Shown here piece by piece: positions 1 to 6,282 of a DNA stretch of 50,385 bases (position 1 is its first letter; each line of letters opens with the position of its first letter). The notes below the pieces were generated by a model. It had not been told where the DNA came from, searched no databases, and worked only from the letters and a program-made list of their open reading frames with translations. The position numbers and the translations under genes are program-made. Source of the DNA: a virus; IMG/VR virus record IMGVR_UViG_3300005253_000363, positions 1 to 50,385 of that record; one strand, 5' to 3'.

Positions 1-2
1 CA

Positions 3-149
3 CCTGAACCATGGTACTGGGAGCAGGATTACAAGCCCTTGGATATCGAGCTGGAATGCCTGGCTCCGGAAGTAGCCGAGGAGAGGTTCCTGGCAATGTA
101 CAAGCTCCTGACAGGTGACGGTGACTCACAAAGGGTGCTGCTCAAATGA
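3..149 (+). CDS. Partial CDS, C-terminal end of an unknown protein
   Basis: The frame is open from the window edge to TGA at 147-149, giving 48 residues rich in acidic and aromatic residues and ending GDSQRVLLK. No family is recognised. The stop overlaps the ATG of the next gene (ATGA at 146-149), the coupling seen throughout this operon, so it is probably the 3' end of a real gene. If the contig is circular the frame stays open into the last bases of the window. Confidence 0.55.
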   Translation, partial: PEPWYWEQDYKPLDIELECLAPEVAEERFLAMYKLLTGDGDSQRVLLK

Positions 150-286
150 AAGCCCGGGACATCAAATACAAGCCTGGCAGATTCGAGTGGACGTGTGACT
201 GTGGCAGGAAACTCTGCTGGGTAGGTGGCCCTCCCGGTATGGAGCTCGTATGTGAGTGTGGTCGGGAATTCAGGTTGGTGCCATGA
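146..286 (+). CDS. Small zinc-ribbon-like protein (46 aa)
   Basis: The 46-residue product has two CxC pairs, TCDCG near residues 17-20 and CECG near 36-39, spaced as in a minimal zinc ribbon. It overlaps the genes on both sides by a few bases (ATGA upstream, CCATGATG downstream), so it sits inside a translationally coupled string. No specific function can be assigned. Confidence 0.6.
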   Translation: MKARDIKYKPGRFEWTCDCGRKLCWVGGPPGMELVCECGREFRLVP

Positions 287-834
287 TGAAAGTCTTAATC
301 GCATGTGAATTTAGCGGAGTTGTCCGGGATTCTTTCAGGGCGCGGGGGCATGATGCCTGGAGTTGTGATCTGCTTGAATGTGAAGGCGCCCCGAAATATC
401 ACATCCAGGGTGACGTGCTGGAAATCCTCGATGATGGATGGGATTTGATGATTGCTTTTCCTCCCTGTACTCACTTGTCGGTATCTGGCGCAAGGTGGTT
501 TAAGGGCAAGGAAAAAGAACAGAAGCAAGCCTTAACCTTTGTGCGTGATTTAATGGAAGCATGCAGCCCTAGAATTGCCATTGAAAATCCCATTGGCGTT
601 ATTAGCACGAAAATCAGAAAGCCGGATCAGATTATTCAGCCTTGGCAGTTCGGACACGGAGAGACTAAAGCAACATGCCTGTGGCTGAAGGGCTTGCCTG
701 AACTCGTGCCGACAAATATTGTTGAGGGCAGAGAAGCGAGGATACACAAAATGGCACCGTCGAAAGACAGGGGAAAGCTCAGATCAATAACCTACCAAGG
801 CATTGCCAACGCAATGGCAGAACAGTGGGGCTGA
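283..834 (+). CDS. Compact cytosine-C5 DNA methyltransferase-like protein
   Basis: A 183-residue protein of the C5 cytosine methyltransferase superfamily. It has an SAM-binding start (LIACEFSG, followed by an acidic residue at the end of strand 2), the catalytic PPC motif in FPPCTHLSVSG and the ENP motif in AIENPIG. The C-terminal QGIANAMAEQW resembles motif X (I-x-NAxA). The family usually exceeds 300 residues, so a separate target-recognition domain seems missing. Likely role: modification of phage DNA, perhaps against host restriction. The ORF could open at 256, but ATG 283 or 286 fits the ATGA-type coupling with the preceding gene. Superfamily assignment is firm; activity is inferred. Confidence 0.8.
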   Translation: MMKVLIACEFSGVVRDSFRARGHDAWSCDLLECEGAPKYHIQGDVLEILDDGWDLMIAFPPCTHLSVSGARWFKGKEKEQKQALTFVRDLMEACSPRIAIENPIGVISTKIRKPDQIIQPWQFGHGETKATCLWLKGLPELVPTNIVEGREARIHKMAPSKDRGKLRSITYQGIANAMAEQWG

Positions 835-1068
835 ATGGAGATTAAATTCATCATAGATCAAACCGGACACAAGCTCCATACTTTCCTCAACGGTAAGCGT
901 ATCCATATGATACTTTCCAAGTCACATCTGAAGGAAATCAAAAACGTGTCCGGTATGGCACACCTTGAGGACTTGACCGAGTATGCTAACTACTTGAAAC
1001 AAATGGGTTTCTGGGATATTGAGCTGATTGGGAAAGAATATGAGGTTTTTTACAGGGAAATAACTTGA
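835..1068 (+). CDS. Hypothetical protein (77 aa)
   Basis: It starts directly after the methyltransferase stop (TGAATG). The product begins with a beta-rich stretch (MEIKFIIDQTG) and has mixed charge, with no cysteine pattern, membrane segment or recognised motif. It is the last gene before a likely promoter at 1065-1092. Confidence 0.65.
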   Translation: MEIKFIIDQTGHKLHTFLNGKRIHMILSKSHLKEIKNVSGMAHLEDLTEYANYLKQMGFWDIELIGKEYEVFYREIT

Positions 1069-1092
1069 CAGTGGGTGACAAATGACTATACT
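1065..1092 (+). promoter_or_regulatory. Sigma70-type promoter
   Basis: TTGACA at 1065-1070 and TATACT at 1087-1092 are separated by 16 bp. The -35 is perfect and the -10 matches 5 of 6. Transcription would start near 1099, just upstream of the gene at 1122, which has a good GAGGAG ribosome site. A 15-codon ORF at 1082-1129 overlaps the -10 box and is probably not a gene. Confidence 0.6.
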
Positions 1093-1121
1093 TTCTAACA
1101 TGCTGAATGAGGAGTTGAGAG

Positions 1122-1451
1122 ATGATTAAGACGAATAAAAGAAGGCGTGATTTGTATACGAAGCACTTGAACAAGCTCTATGATTATGCTGATAGGACTT
1201 TTAATGATTGGACTTGTTACCTATGTGATGCCTCTTCTTCTCAAGCTAGTTATAGAAACTGTGATAATTGTCCATTGCCTGGAGATATTAACTCCTGCGA
1301 TACAAGTATGAGGAAAAAGAATCTCAGGACGGTAGATGGGAGCCAGACAAGAAGCTACAATCACGCAACTTCTATCTCTATCCGTAAACATGCTCGGTGG
1401 ATTGAAAAGCAGATCGTCAAAAATACTGATTGTGAGTTCTACTGGAAATGA
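1122..1451 (+). CDS. Cysteine-rich hypothetical protein (109 aa)
   Basis: The basic N-terminus (MIKTNKRRR) is followed by a cysteine cluster WTCYLCD ... RNCDNCP ... SC at about residues 31-61, suggesting a bound metal. The C-terminal half is basic. GAGGAG lies about 8 bases upstream of the ATG. It is the first gene behind the promoter at 1065-1092. Function unknown. Confidence 0.65.
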   Translation: MIKTNKRRRDLYTKHLNKLYDYADRTFNDWTCYLCDASSSQASYRNCDNCPLPGDINSCDTSMRKKNLRTVDGSQTRSYNHATSISIRKHARWIEKQIVKNTDCEFYWK

Positions 1452-1684
1452 CAACCCTCATCAACATACCCATCAACGGAGAACGCTACCGAGCTACGAC
1501 TATCAGGAAGTTCCCGGATTCGCTTAAAGAGCGGCTTTGGAAGATCAAAGAGGAGACTTTGAAGCAGGTTTCTCTGGAAGCTATTATTGTGGAGGCCCTG
1601 ATACTTGGACTGCCGAAGATCGAGCGCAGGGTGTTCTTTAAGATACCTGATGTGGTGTTTGATCCGGTGGAGGGGATTGAGTGA
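1448..1684 (+). CDS. Ribbon-helix-helix-like small protein (78 aa)
   Basis: After a beta-like stretch (residues 1-20) the pattern DSLKERLWKIKEETLK followed by SLEAIIVEALILGL resembles the two helices of Arc/CopG-type ribbon-helix-helix proteins. That would make it a candidate DNA-binding regulator. It overlaps its neighbours by 4 bases upstream and 1 base downstream (TGATG). The fold call rests on pattern only. Confidence 0.55.
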   Translation: MTTLINIPINGERYRATTIRKFPDSLKERLWKIKEETLKQVSLEAIIVEALILGLPKIERRVFFKIPDVVFDPVEGIE

Positions 1685-1866
1685 TGCGGAAACTTCATAA
1701 ATTATATCGAGCGGTTTCAGAATCCATAGACGACACAAAATGGAGTTTTTATGGTGAGGTTAAATGCGACAGCCCTAACTTTAATACAATGGAGATCACA
1801 GAAAAGGATAATGAGGTTACTTGTAAAAGGTGCCTCAAAATAATGAAAGAGTTAAGAGTTACTTGA
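1684..1866 (+). CDS. Small zinc-binding protein, paralogue of the gene at 10026
   Basis: A 60-residue product starting MRKLHK, with TKW in the middle and VTCKRCLKIM near the C-terminus. The gene at 10026-10169 shares MRK-x-HK, TxW and VTCxRCLKIM in the same order, so the two are paralogues. GTG 1681 could also start it, but ATG 1684 overlaps the previous stop as TGATG, the usual arrangement here. One CxxC pair per monomer suggests zinc binding by a dimer or with other ligands. Confidence 0.6.
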   Translation: MRKLHKLYRAVSESIDDTKWSFYGEVKCDSPNFNTMEITEKDNEVTCKRCLKIMKELRVT

Positions 1867-2165
1867 ATAACGGGTTGAATGGAGGTGGAAGGATAGAAGC
1901 TCTTAAAAATAAAGAACTGATGGATATCCCTAAATTGTATGTCGGAGCAATGAACGACGCTCTTTTTATCATTGACGAACAACCGGGGCCGTGTCCATTG
2001 GACTATGTAAATCCGAGGGCGCACAAGGACTGTAATACGATCGCCAGAGTTGAGTATAACCCTGAGTTGGCTAATGAGCTTGTTGACGCGTGGAATGCCG
2101 TCCTTAAAAAATATGACATTAGCTATGGAATAACCCCAACCCCCCGCAACCCAATAACGAGGTGA
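1830..2165 (+). CDS. Hypothetical protein, start uncertain
   Basis: The clearly protein-like part begins at MDIPKLYVGAMNDALF (ATG 1920) and ends with a proline-rich tail. The 1830 start would overlap the preceding gene by 37 bases. A strong GGAGGTGGAAGG at 1880-1892 is poorly placed for either ATG, and TTG 1875 is a third option. No family is recognised. Confidence 0.5.
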   Translation: MPQNNERVKSYLNNGLNGGGRIEALKNKELMDIPKLYVGAMNDALFIIDEQPGPCPLDYVNPRAHKDCNTIARVEYNPELANELVDAWNAVLKKYDISYGITPTPRNPITR

Positions 2166-2170
2166 AGTGA

Positions 2171-2335
2171 ATGAAGAACTTTATTATCCAATCCAAATGG
2201 TGTGATGAGAATCCTCTCCCACCGGATATGGTTACGATACAGAAGGCTGCTTATGAAGAAGCTCTGAGGCGATTGAAGCCTAAGAAATCTTGTAAAGCTC
2301 TTGTCAAATATGGGGGAAAAAGATGCCAGTCCTAA
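2171..2335 (+). CDS. Hypothetical protein (54 aa)
   Basis: It starts MKNFIIQSKWCDE and ends GKRCQS. Its last codons contain the ribosome site (GGGGGAAAAAG) and start codon of the truncated nuclease copy at 2323. So it was probably the original upstream neighbour of the nuclease gene. Function unknown. Confidence 0.6.
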   Translation: MKNFIIQSKWCDENPLPPDMVTIQKAAYEEALRRLKPKKSCKALVKYGGKRCQS

Positions 2336-2367
2336 TCGACAATTCCACTATGCAACACAAATGTTAA
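2323..2367 (+). pseudogene. 14-codon 5' remnant of the Cas4-like nuclease gene
   Basis: ATG 2323 follows a good ribosome site and encodes MPVLIDNSTM, then QHKC and stop. The intact nuclease at 2548 starts with (M)PILIDNSTM. The two stretches agree at 9 of 10 residues but differ at 8 of 33 bases, mostly third codon positions. This looks like the original gene start, cut off when the small gene at 2361-2567 arrived. A regulatory leader peptide is an alternative. Confidence 0.7.
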
Positions 2368-2567
2368 ATCAAACCTACGAACTTAGGATGATAGAACATA
2401 CGAATTATGTTAGGGGGGAGGTCGTACGCAACAAGCCTCAAGTGCGTGAACACGAATACAGGAAGTTTCTTGCCAAATGTGCTGACCACGCTTTTGTGGT
2501 TGGTGATTATGAGATTCAACACAAACTAATAAAGGAGCTTGAGTTAATTGCCAATTCTTATAGATAA
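2361..2567 (+). CDS. Small gene inserted at the 5' end of the nuclease gene (68 aa)
   Basis: ATG 2361 overlaps the stop of the truncated leader (ATGTTAA), so its translation could be coupled to it; no ribosome site of its own is visible. The product (MLNQTYELRMIE...) is charged and largely helical in pattern, with no known motif. Its last seven codons overlap the start of the intact nuclease gene. The frame is also open upstream to TTG 2301. It resembles no homing endonuclease family that I can recognise. Confidence 0.6.
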   Translation: MLNQTYELRMIEHTNYVRGEVVRNKPQVREHEYRKFLAKCADHAFVVGDYEIQHKLIKELELIANSYR

Positions 2568-3549
2568 TTCCACAATGGAAAAAACCGCTTCCTGCCACAC
2601 AGCAGTTGCAATGGAGCGTGTCCTCCATCTCAAACCCAAAGCTGGCTCCCCCCAACTCGAAGCCGGAACCGCCATGCACAAAGCATGGGAGAAATTCTTT
2701 AATGGAGAGGATGTGGAAGTCTGTATCCTGGCCCTTCGTGAACACTACTCCTCTAAGCTCCCCTATTTTGAAGACATTAAGCCTACCTATGATCTAGCTA
2801 ATCTTGAAAACCTCTTCAGGATATGGGCTTCCAAACATCCCAACAGAGAATTTCCCTGGGTTTCTCAATATGTTGAAAAAGGATTCCAAGTCAGGTTGTT
2901 TCCTGATCTGGGAGTTGACCTGATTGGAAAGATGGACACTTTCGGGGCTGATGGAACCGGGTCTTACTGTGTGGTGGACTGGAAGACTACTGGATATAAT
3001 CTGGATACCAGATGGTTTCGTAAAATTCAGAATGGTTCGCAGGTAAGTGCATACCTCTACGCAACACAGAGACTCTTTGGATCAGCTGTATGGGTGTTAT
3101 ATATTATGGCCCTCAAGATGAAAGTGGTTCCGATGTCTAATCGGACCTGTAAGGAACATGGAATGAAATACTGGAATCCTGAGAAGAAAGAGGGATGCTA
3201 CCATGAGCATGCTGACTATAAGGTGGAATCTGCATATCGGAACAAAACGCAACTCTTGGGCTGGTATCAGGATGCCCGGTTGATTACTCAGGACTATCTT
3301 CACATCCTCGAAAATGTAAAGTCTATAGAGGACATTGGCAGGGTTCCCATGCAGGGAGTATTTAATAATTCCTGCCAGGATTGCAGCTACCGGGAATTCT
3401 GTCACTCATTCAATCGAAAGCCTGAATCAGCAGAGCAGTTATTTGATTACAAACCGTGGAGCCCATTGCTTGATATGGATAAAGAGGATATCTTTTATGA
3501 AAAAGAAATTGACTATGACGGAGCTGACGGTTCTTTGCTGGTTGTATAA
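2548..3549 (+). CDS. Cas4/RecB-like PD-(D/E)XK nuclease with Fe-S cysteines
   Basis: A 333-residue nuclease. H44 lies in GTAMHKAWE, an acidic residue in DLIGKMD (124-130), D144 and K146 in VVDWKTT, and the QVSAYLYA helix at 165-172 matches the Q-x3-Y motif. Cysteines C16, C276, C279 and C285 (CQDCSYREFC) match the one-plus-three arrangement of Cas4/AddB 4Fe-4S nucleases. It probably processes DNA ends in phage recombination with the ATPase and SSB-like proteins just downstream. TTG 2548 is chosen because it restores the conserved MPILIDNSTM start, with AGGAG upstream; ATG 2575 is the alternative. The 3' end overlaps the next gene by 53 bases. Confidence 0.85.
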   Translation: MPILIDNSTMEKTASCHTAVAMERVLHLKPKAGSPQLEAGTAMHKAWEKFFNGEDVEVCILALREHYSSKLPYFEDIKPTYDLANLENLFRIWASKHPNREFPWVSQYVEKGFQVRLFPDLGVDLIGKMDTFGADGTGSYCVVDWKTTGYNLDTRWFRKIQNGSQVSAYLYATQRLFGSAVWVLYIMALKMKVVPMSNRTCKEHGMKYWNPEKKEGCYHEHADYKVESAYRNKTQLLGWYQDARLITQDYLHILENVKSIEDIGRVPMQGVFNNSCQDCSYREFCHSFNRKPESAEQLFDYKPWSPLLDMDKEDIFYEKEIDYDGADGSLLVV

Positions 3550-3796
3550 GAAACCAAGAAGGCCAGATAAGATAAAACTTCCTATGATGATAACCTTGGT
3601 TTCTGTAGCCTCTCTGATTCAACGGCTGCGAAGAAAAGATTTTGTTGCTGGCAGGGTAATGGAAAAGCGCGAGATTTTCTCTTTACGGAGACCGGGAAAG
3701 ATATACAAGATTACTGCCGCTGGTAGAACGGCTGTTGAAAGCCAGATGAAATTAATGGGCCAACAATTAAGTTATTTGAGGAGTTTGGTGAGATGA
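3497..3796 (+). CDS. Winged-helix DNA-binding protein (99 aa)
   Basis: The pattern LTELTVLCWL ... ITLVSVASLIQRLRRKDFV ... GKIYKITAAGR follows a MarR/PadR-type winged helix: a helix-turn-helix at about residues 32-50, then a two-strand wing and a final helix. GAGG lies about 9 bases before ATG 3497. It is a candidate transcription regulator for the phage. The overlap with the nuclease 3' end couples the two. Family level is inferred from pattern. Confidence 0.6.
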   Translation: MKKKLTMTELTVLCWLYKKPRRPDKIKLPMMITLVSVASLIQRLRRKDFVAGRVMEKREIFSLRRPGKIYKITAAGRTAVESQMKLMGQQLSYLRSLVR

Positions 3797-4170
3797 ATAA
3801 AGAATCGAAAGAATCCATTGATAAGGTTGTAGAACTGGTTGATAAAAATATTGACAGGTTGGTTGAAAAGATTGCAGAGCTAGGACCGGAAGCTGCGTAT
3901 GGTTTTAATGAGATAATAGCAAAAATCTCTGTTGAGGCTTGGACAATTGTTTTTATGGTTCCTTTAGTTTGTTTTGCGTCTTGGACAGCATTTTACAAAG
4001 CAGTAAAATACGGAATAAAAAAGGACTGGGATGGAGCAAGTTTTGCTTTTGGGGTGTCTTCTGGAATTCTTTGTTTATTTTCTACAGTAGGTCTGGTTGT
4101 TGATGTTCCAAGATTTTTGGCACAAGCATTGCATCCTGTAGGCTATTTCCTGTTGGAGGTTCTTAAATGA
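3793..4170 (+). CDS. Small membrane protein (125 aa)
   Basis: An amphipathic, charged N-terminal half (residues 1-45) is followed by hydrophobic segments near 48-68 and 85-105 and a third weaker one near the end, typical of an inner-membrane protein. It overlaps the previous gene by ATGA. Its last bases hold the GGAGG site and ATG of the truncated ATPase copy at 4167. Function unknown. Confidence 0.65.
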   Translation: MNKESKESIDKVVELVDKNIDRLVEKIAELGPEAAYGFNEIIAKISVEAWTIVFMVPLVCFASWTAFYKAVKYGIKKDWDGASFAFGVSSGILCLFSTVGLVVDVPRFLAQALHPVGYFLLEVLK

Positions 4171-4211
4171 AAATCCCCCTACTTCACATCCTTATAGTAG
4201 GAGCTCAGTAG
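4167..4211 (+). pseudogene. 14-codon 5' remnant of the RecA-like ATPase gene
   Basis: ATG 4167 follows a strong GGAGG and encodes MKIPLLHILIVGAQ then stop. The intact ATPase at 4377 starts MKIPPLHILIVGEPFAGKS. Over the first 12 codons, 11 residues agree while 11 of 36 bases differ, mostly third positions. As at 2323, the original start and ribosome site appear cut off by a small inserted gene, with a recoded start further downstream. It could instead act as a leader peptide. Confidence 0.7.
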
Positions 4212-4212
4212 A

Positions 4213-4380
4213 ATGAATGACCATGATTGGTTTGGTATTATTTGTGCCTTGCTAACGTTATTTGTTGGATTTCATTTAACAGTTAACACAAATGATATCC
4301 TTTGTAATTATCTAATTGGTCCGGTCTTTTTAGGGCTGGGGTCAACTGGACTTTATATTGAATGGGAGCAAATTAGATGA
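4213..4380 (+). CDS. Small two-span membrane protein inserted before the ATPase gene (55 aa)
   Basis: MNDHDWFGIICALLTLFVGF begins the first hydrophobic span, and LIGPVFLGLGSTGLY forms a second. ATG 4213 lies 1 base past the truncated leader stop, and its own stop overlaps the ATPase start (ATGA, 4377-4380), so all three can be translated in series. Too short for the usual gene-length filters. Function unknown. Confidence 0.6.
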   Translation: MNDHDWFGIICALLTLFVGFHLTVNTNDILCNYLIGPVFLGLGSTGLYIEWEQIR

Positions 4381-5177
4381 AGATACCACCTTTACATATT
4401 CTTATTGTTGGAGAACCCTTCGCCGGAAAAAGTACCTTCTGCCGTACCATGCCCACCCCGAATCTTGTATTCTTCTTTGATCCTGTTGGTAAAGATGAAG
4501 CCTATCTCGAATGCGGGGATGTACAGGATTTAGACAACGGCCAACCATTAAAGACCCTTCAAGGGGCTCCAATGAAAAGAGTCTGGAGCCGTGAGAAGGA
4601 GCCTAAACTGCTCTTTCAGGTGGAATACTATCATGATGGGGAATGGGTTGAAGATCCAATAAAGGGAGGGTTCAAGCCTACTCCCGTAGCCTACGAGCAA
4701 TTTTGCAAGAGACTTATCAACATAGACCAAGAGTTTGATTACTGGAATACAATCAGTCTTGACTCTTACTCCGGAGCTGAACTTTCTGCCATGCTCCGTG
4801 AAAAATTTAAGCTTAATCCAGGAACAAAATTCGATCTCCGGCATTGGGGTGGCGGGGCTAGATCGGAACTTGAGATGGCGATATTCGCAAGGTTCGGGAT
4901 GTTTCCAATGAATGTTGTAGTGATCTGCCACGAGAAAGTATACCAGAACGATAAGACCGGAGAAATTATCCGGCAGGCAGATACCTACGGAAATCTTGGT
5001 AACACATTTGGCAGAGGCTTCTCCGAAATGTATCGTATGGTTAATATCCCGAATGTAGGTCGCCAGTTACAAACCCAGAAAGACGCAATGTGGAACGCAA
5101 ATTCCAAATATGCTCCAAATCCCTGTGAGCCTAGTTATCAAGCGGTAATCGCTTCAATCACCAATCAAGGAGAATAA
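4377..5177 (+). CDS. RecA-like NTPase of the AAA_24/Sak4 type
   Basis: 266 residues. The Walker A motif GEPFAGKST lies at residues 12-20, a Walker B-like strand ending in aspartate (TISLDS) near 125-130, and a further core strand VVVICHE follows. This matches the phage P-loop proteins annotated AAA_24 or Sak4, which assist single-strand annealing recombination or replication. The next gene encodes an SSB-like protein, the usual partner, and a Cas4-like nuclease lies upstream, so the set forms a recombination module. The gene start is a recoded copy of the remnant at 4167. Confidence 0.8.
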   Translation: MKIPPLHILIVGEPFAGKSTFCRTMPTPNLVFFFDPVGKDEAYLECGDVQDLDNGQPLKTLQGAPMKRVWSREKEPKLLFQVEYYHDGEWVEDPIKGGFKPTPVAYEQFCKRLINIDQEFDYWNTISLDSYSGAELSAMLREKFKLNPGTKFDLRHWGGGARSELEMAIFARFGMFPMNVVVICHEKVYQNDKTGEIIRQADTYGNLGNTFGRGFSEMYRMVNIPNVGRQLQTQKDAMWNANSKYAPNPCEPSYQAVIASITNQGE

Positions 5178-5178
5178 A

Positions 5179-5787
5179 ATGGCAAAGATAGGTACTGTAC
5201 CAAATGTAGTAAATGATCCATCAACACAGATTGATCCGGGGGCTTATGTTTTTAATTGTGAGTCCGTAAAAGAGGGAGACTACGAAGGACAGTTGATCTA
5301 TGACGCAGTATTCCGAGCCCAGCAACCGGTCACTCATCTAGGGCAGACTCATTACGAGCGTTGGTTTATCGGGAATGAGGAAGACCCTGAAGCTCTTCTA
5401 CCGGATACTTGGACAAAGAGAGCCGGACACATGAAAAAATGCTGCGAAGCTATGGGCGTTCCTTTTCTTGGGCAGAATCCTGATATGATCGTTCAGCAGA
5501 TGGTCGGTAAGCAGGTCTGTGCAAAGGTTGTTCATAAAGCAAGCAAAGACGGGAAGTATACCAATGCCCGTGTCTCTCAGTGGGGCCAACCTGGAACCAT
5601 GACCCCGGAAGTCATTGGATCGGATAATGGGCAGCCTCCTGTCCAAGCTCCGGCAGTAGCGGCTCCAATGCCTGCTGGAACACCGGGAGTAGGGACTCCA
5701 GTAGCTCCTCAGACTGGAATGCCTGCAAGCCCAGCTGGAGGTCAATCGGCACCTGCGGGCCCTCCTCTGCCTCCTCAGTACCAGTAA
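5179..5787 (+). CDS. SSB-like OB-fold protein with proline-rich tail
   Basis: 202 residues. The first 140 fit the DUF669/SSB-like proteins that follow Sak4-type ATPases: strand-rich, with a GQ-x-Y-type element near residue 45 and VGKQVCAKVVHKASKDGKY as a closing strand pair. The last 60 residues are a Pro/Ala/Gly linker with no acidic SSB tip. It starts 1 base after the ATPase stop. It likely binds single-stranded DNA during replication and recombination; the family call is by context and pattern. Confidence 0.65.
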   Translation: MAKIGTVPNVVNDPSTQIDPGAYVFNCESVKEGDYEGQLIYDAVFRAQQPVTHLGQTHYERWFIGNEEDPEALLPDTWTKRAGHMKKCCEAMGVPFLGQNPDMIVQQMVGKQVCAKVVHKASKDGKYTNARVSQWGQPGTMTPEVIGSDNGQPPVQAPAVAAPMPAGTPGVGTPVAPQTGMPASPAGGQSAPAGPPLPPQYQ

Positions 5788-5816
5788 CGGGGAGGCCACA
5801 AGCAGGAGTTGTCTGG

Positions 5817-5924
5817 TTGACTTGTGATGTATGTAATCAGAAGGTGGATTCAATGGATTTTGATGGACATACGACCAAGCATTTGACTGATCCAAAAGAT
5901 CCTTATTTTGTGCAGTTACGATAA
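5817..5924 (+). CDS. Micro zinc-finger protein (35 aa), TTG start
   Basis: From TTG 5817, with GGAG 8 bases upstream, a 35-residue frame contains CDVC, then H and H spaced C-x2-C-x11-H-x3-H, close to a classical C2H2 finger. It ends at TAA 5922-5924, just before the structured region. The non-ATG start and tiny size make it uncertain. Confidence 0.4.
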   Translation: MTCDVCNQKVDSMDFDGHTTKHLTDPKDPYFVQLR

Positions 5925-5925
5925 A

Positions 5926-6078
5926 GCTGGGCCTAAGTGCATAAGCGTAGGTGCGTCCTAAGAGACCTTGTAAAGGGCAGACAATGACCCTACCGCCCAG
6001 TGATTAATCTAGCGGGGGAAGATTCTCGGCTGGCCCAGTCGTTAGGGATACTCAGGCCCCGCTCACCTGCTTCTGGTG
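5926..6078 (+). ncRNA. Structured, pseudoknotted RNA element (domain A)
   Basis: Complementary segments seen by eye: 5927-5933 with 6032-6038 (7 bp), 6011-6017 with 6057-6063 (7 bp), a hairpin 5932-5935/5948-5951 and a hairpin 6064-6067/6075-6078. The first two helices interlock, which would make a pseudoknot. The stretch has no convincing gene, while nearly all neighbours overlap. No known RNA family is recognised. It precedes the short gene at 6133, whose GGAGG lies outside the helices. Confidence 0.5.
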
Positions 6079-6132
6079 TTAATTACCTGGGTATCTCTGG
6101 GCAGGAATTTTAGACTTGGAGGTAGATCAATA

Positions 6133-6282
6133 ATGCTCAATCCTCAACGCCAGAAGTTTTTGGAGAAGAAACTGGAGATTGCCAGGGCGCGTGATCCGAT
6201 AATCAAATCGGAGATTGAATTAATCGAAATTGCCGAAGAGTTATCAGCGGCGTTGTGGAAGTTGCGGGAGAAGAAGAAATAG
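6133..6282 (+). CDS. Small basic helical protein between structured RNA domains (49 aa)
   Basis: A strong GGAGG sits 10 bases before ATG 6133. The product is a charged, almost entirely helical chain (MLNPQRQKFLEKKLEIARAR ... WKLREKKK) with a basic end, so binding to nucleic acid is possible. It is flanked on both sides by structured non-coding sequence; its stop (6280-6282) abuts the first strand of the domain B stem. Confidence 0.6.
   Translation: MLNPQRQKFLEKKLEIARARDPIIKSEIELIEIAEELSAALWKLREKKK

Noticed and set aside
1082-1129. 15-codon ORF before the gene at 1122
   Set aside because: It overlaps the likely -10 box and contains the ribosome site of the next gene, so it is probably not translated.
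4115-4131. A perfect sigma54-like motif TTGGCACAAGCATTGCA
   Set aside because: It lies fully inside the coding sequence of the gene at 3793-4170, and one chance match of this kind is expected in a window of this size.
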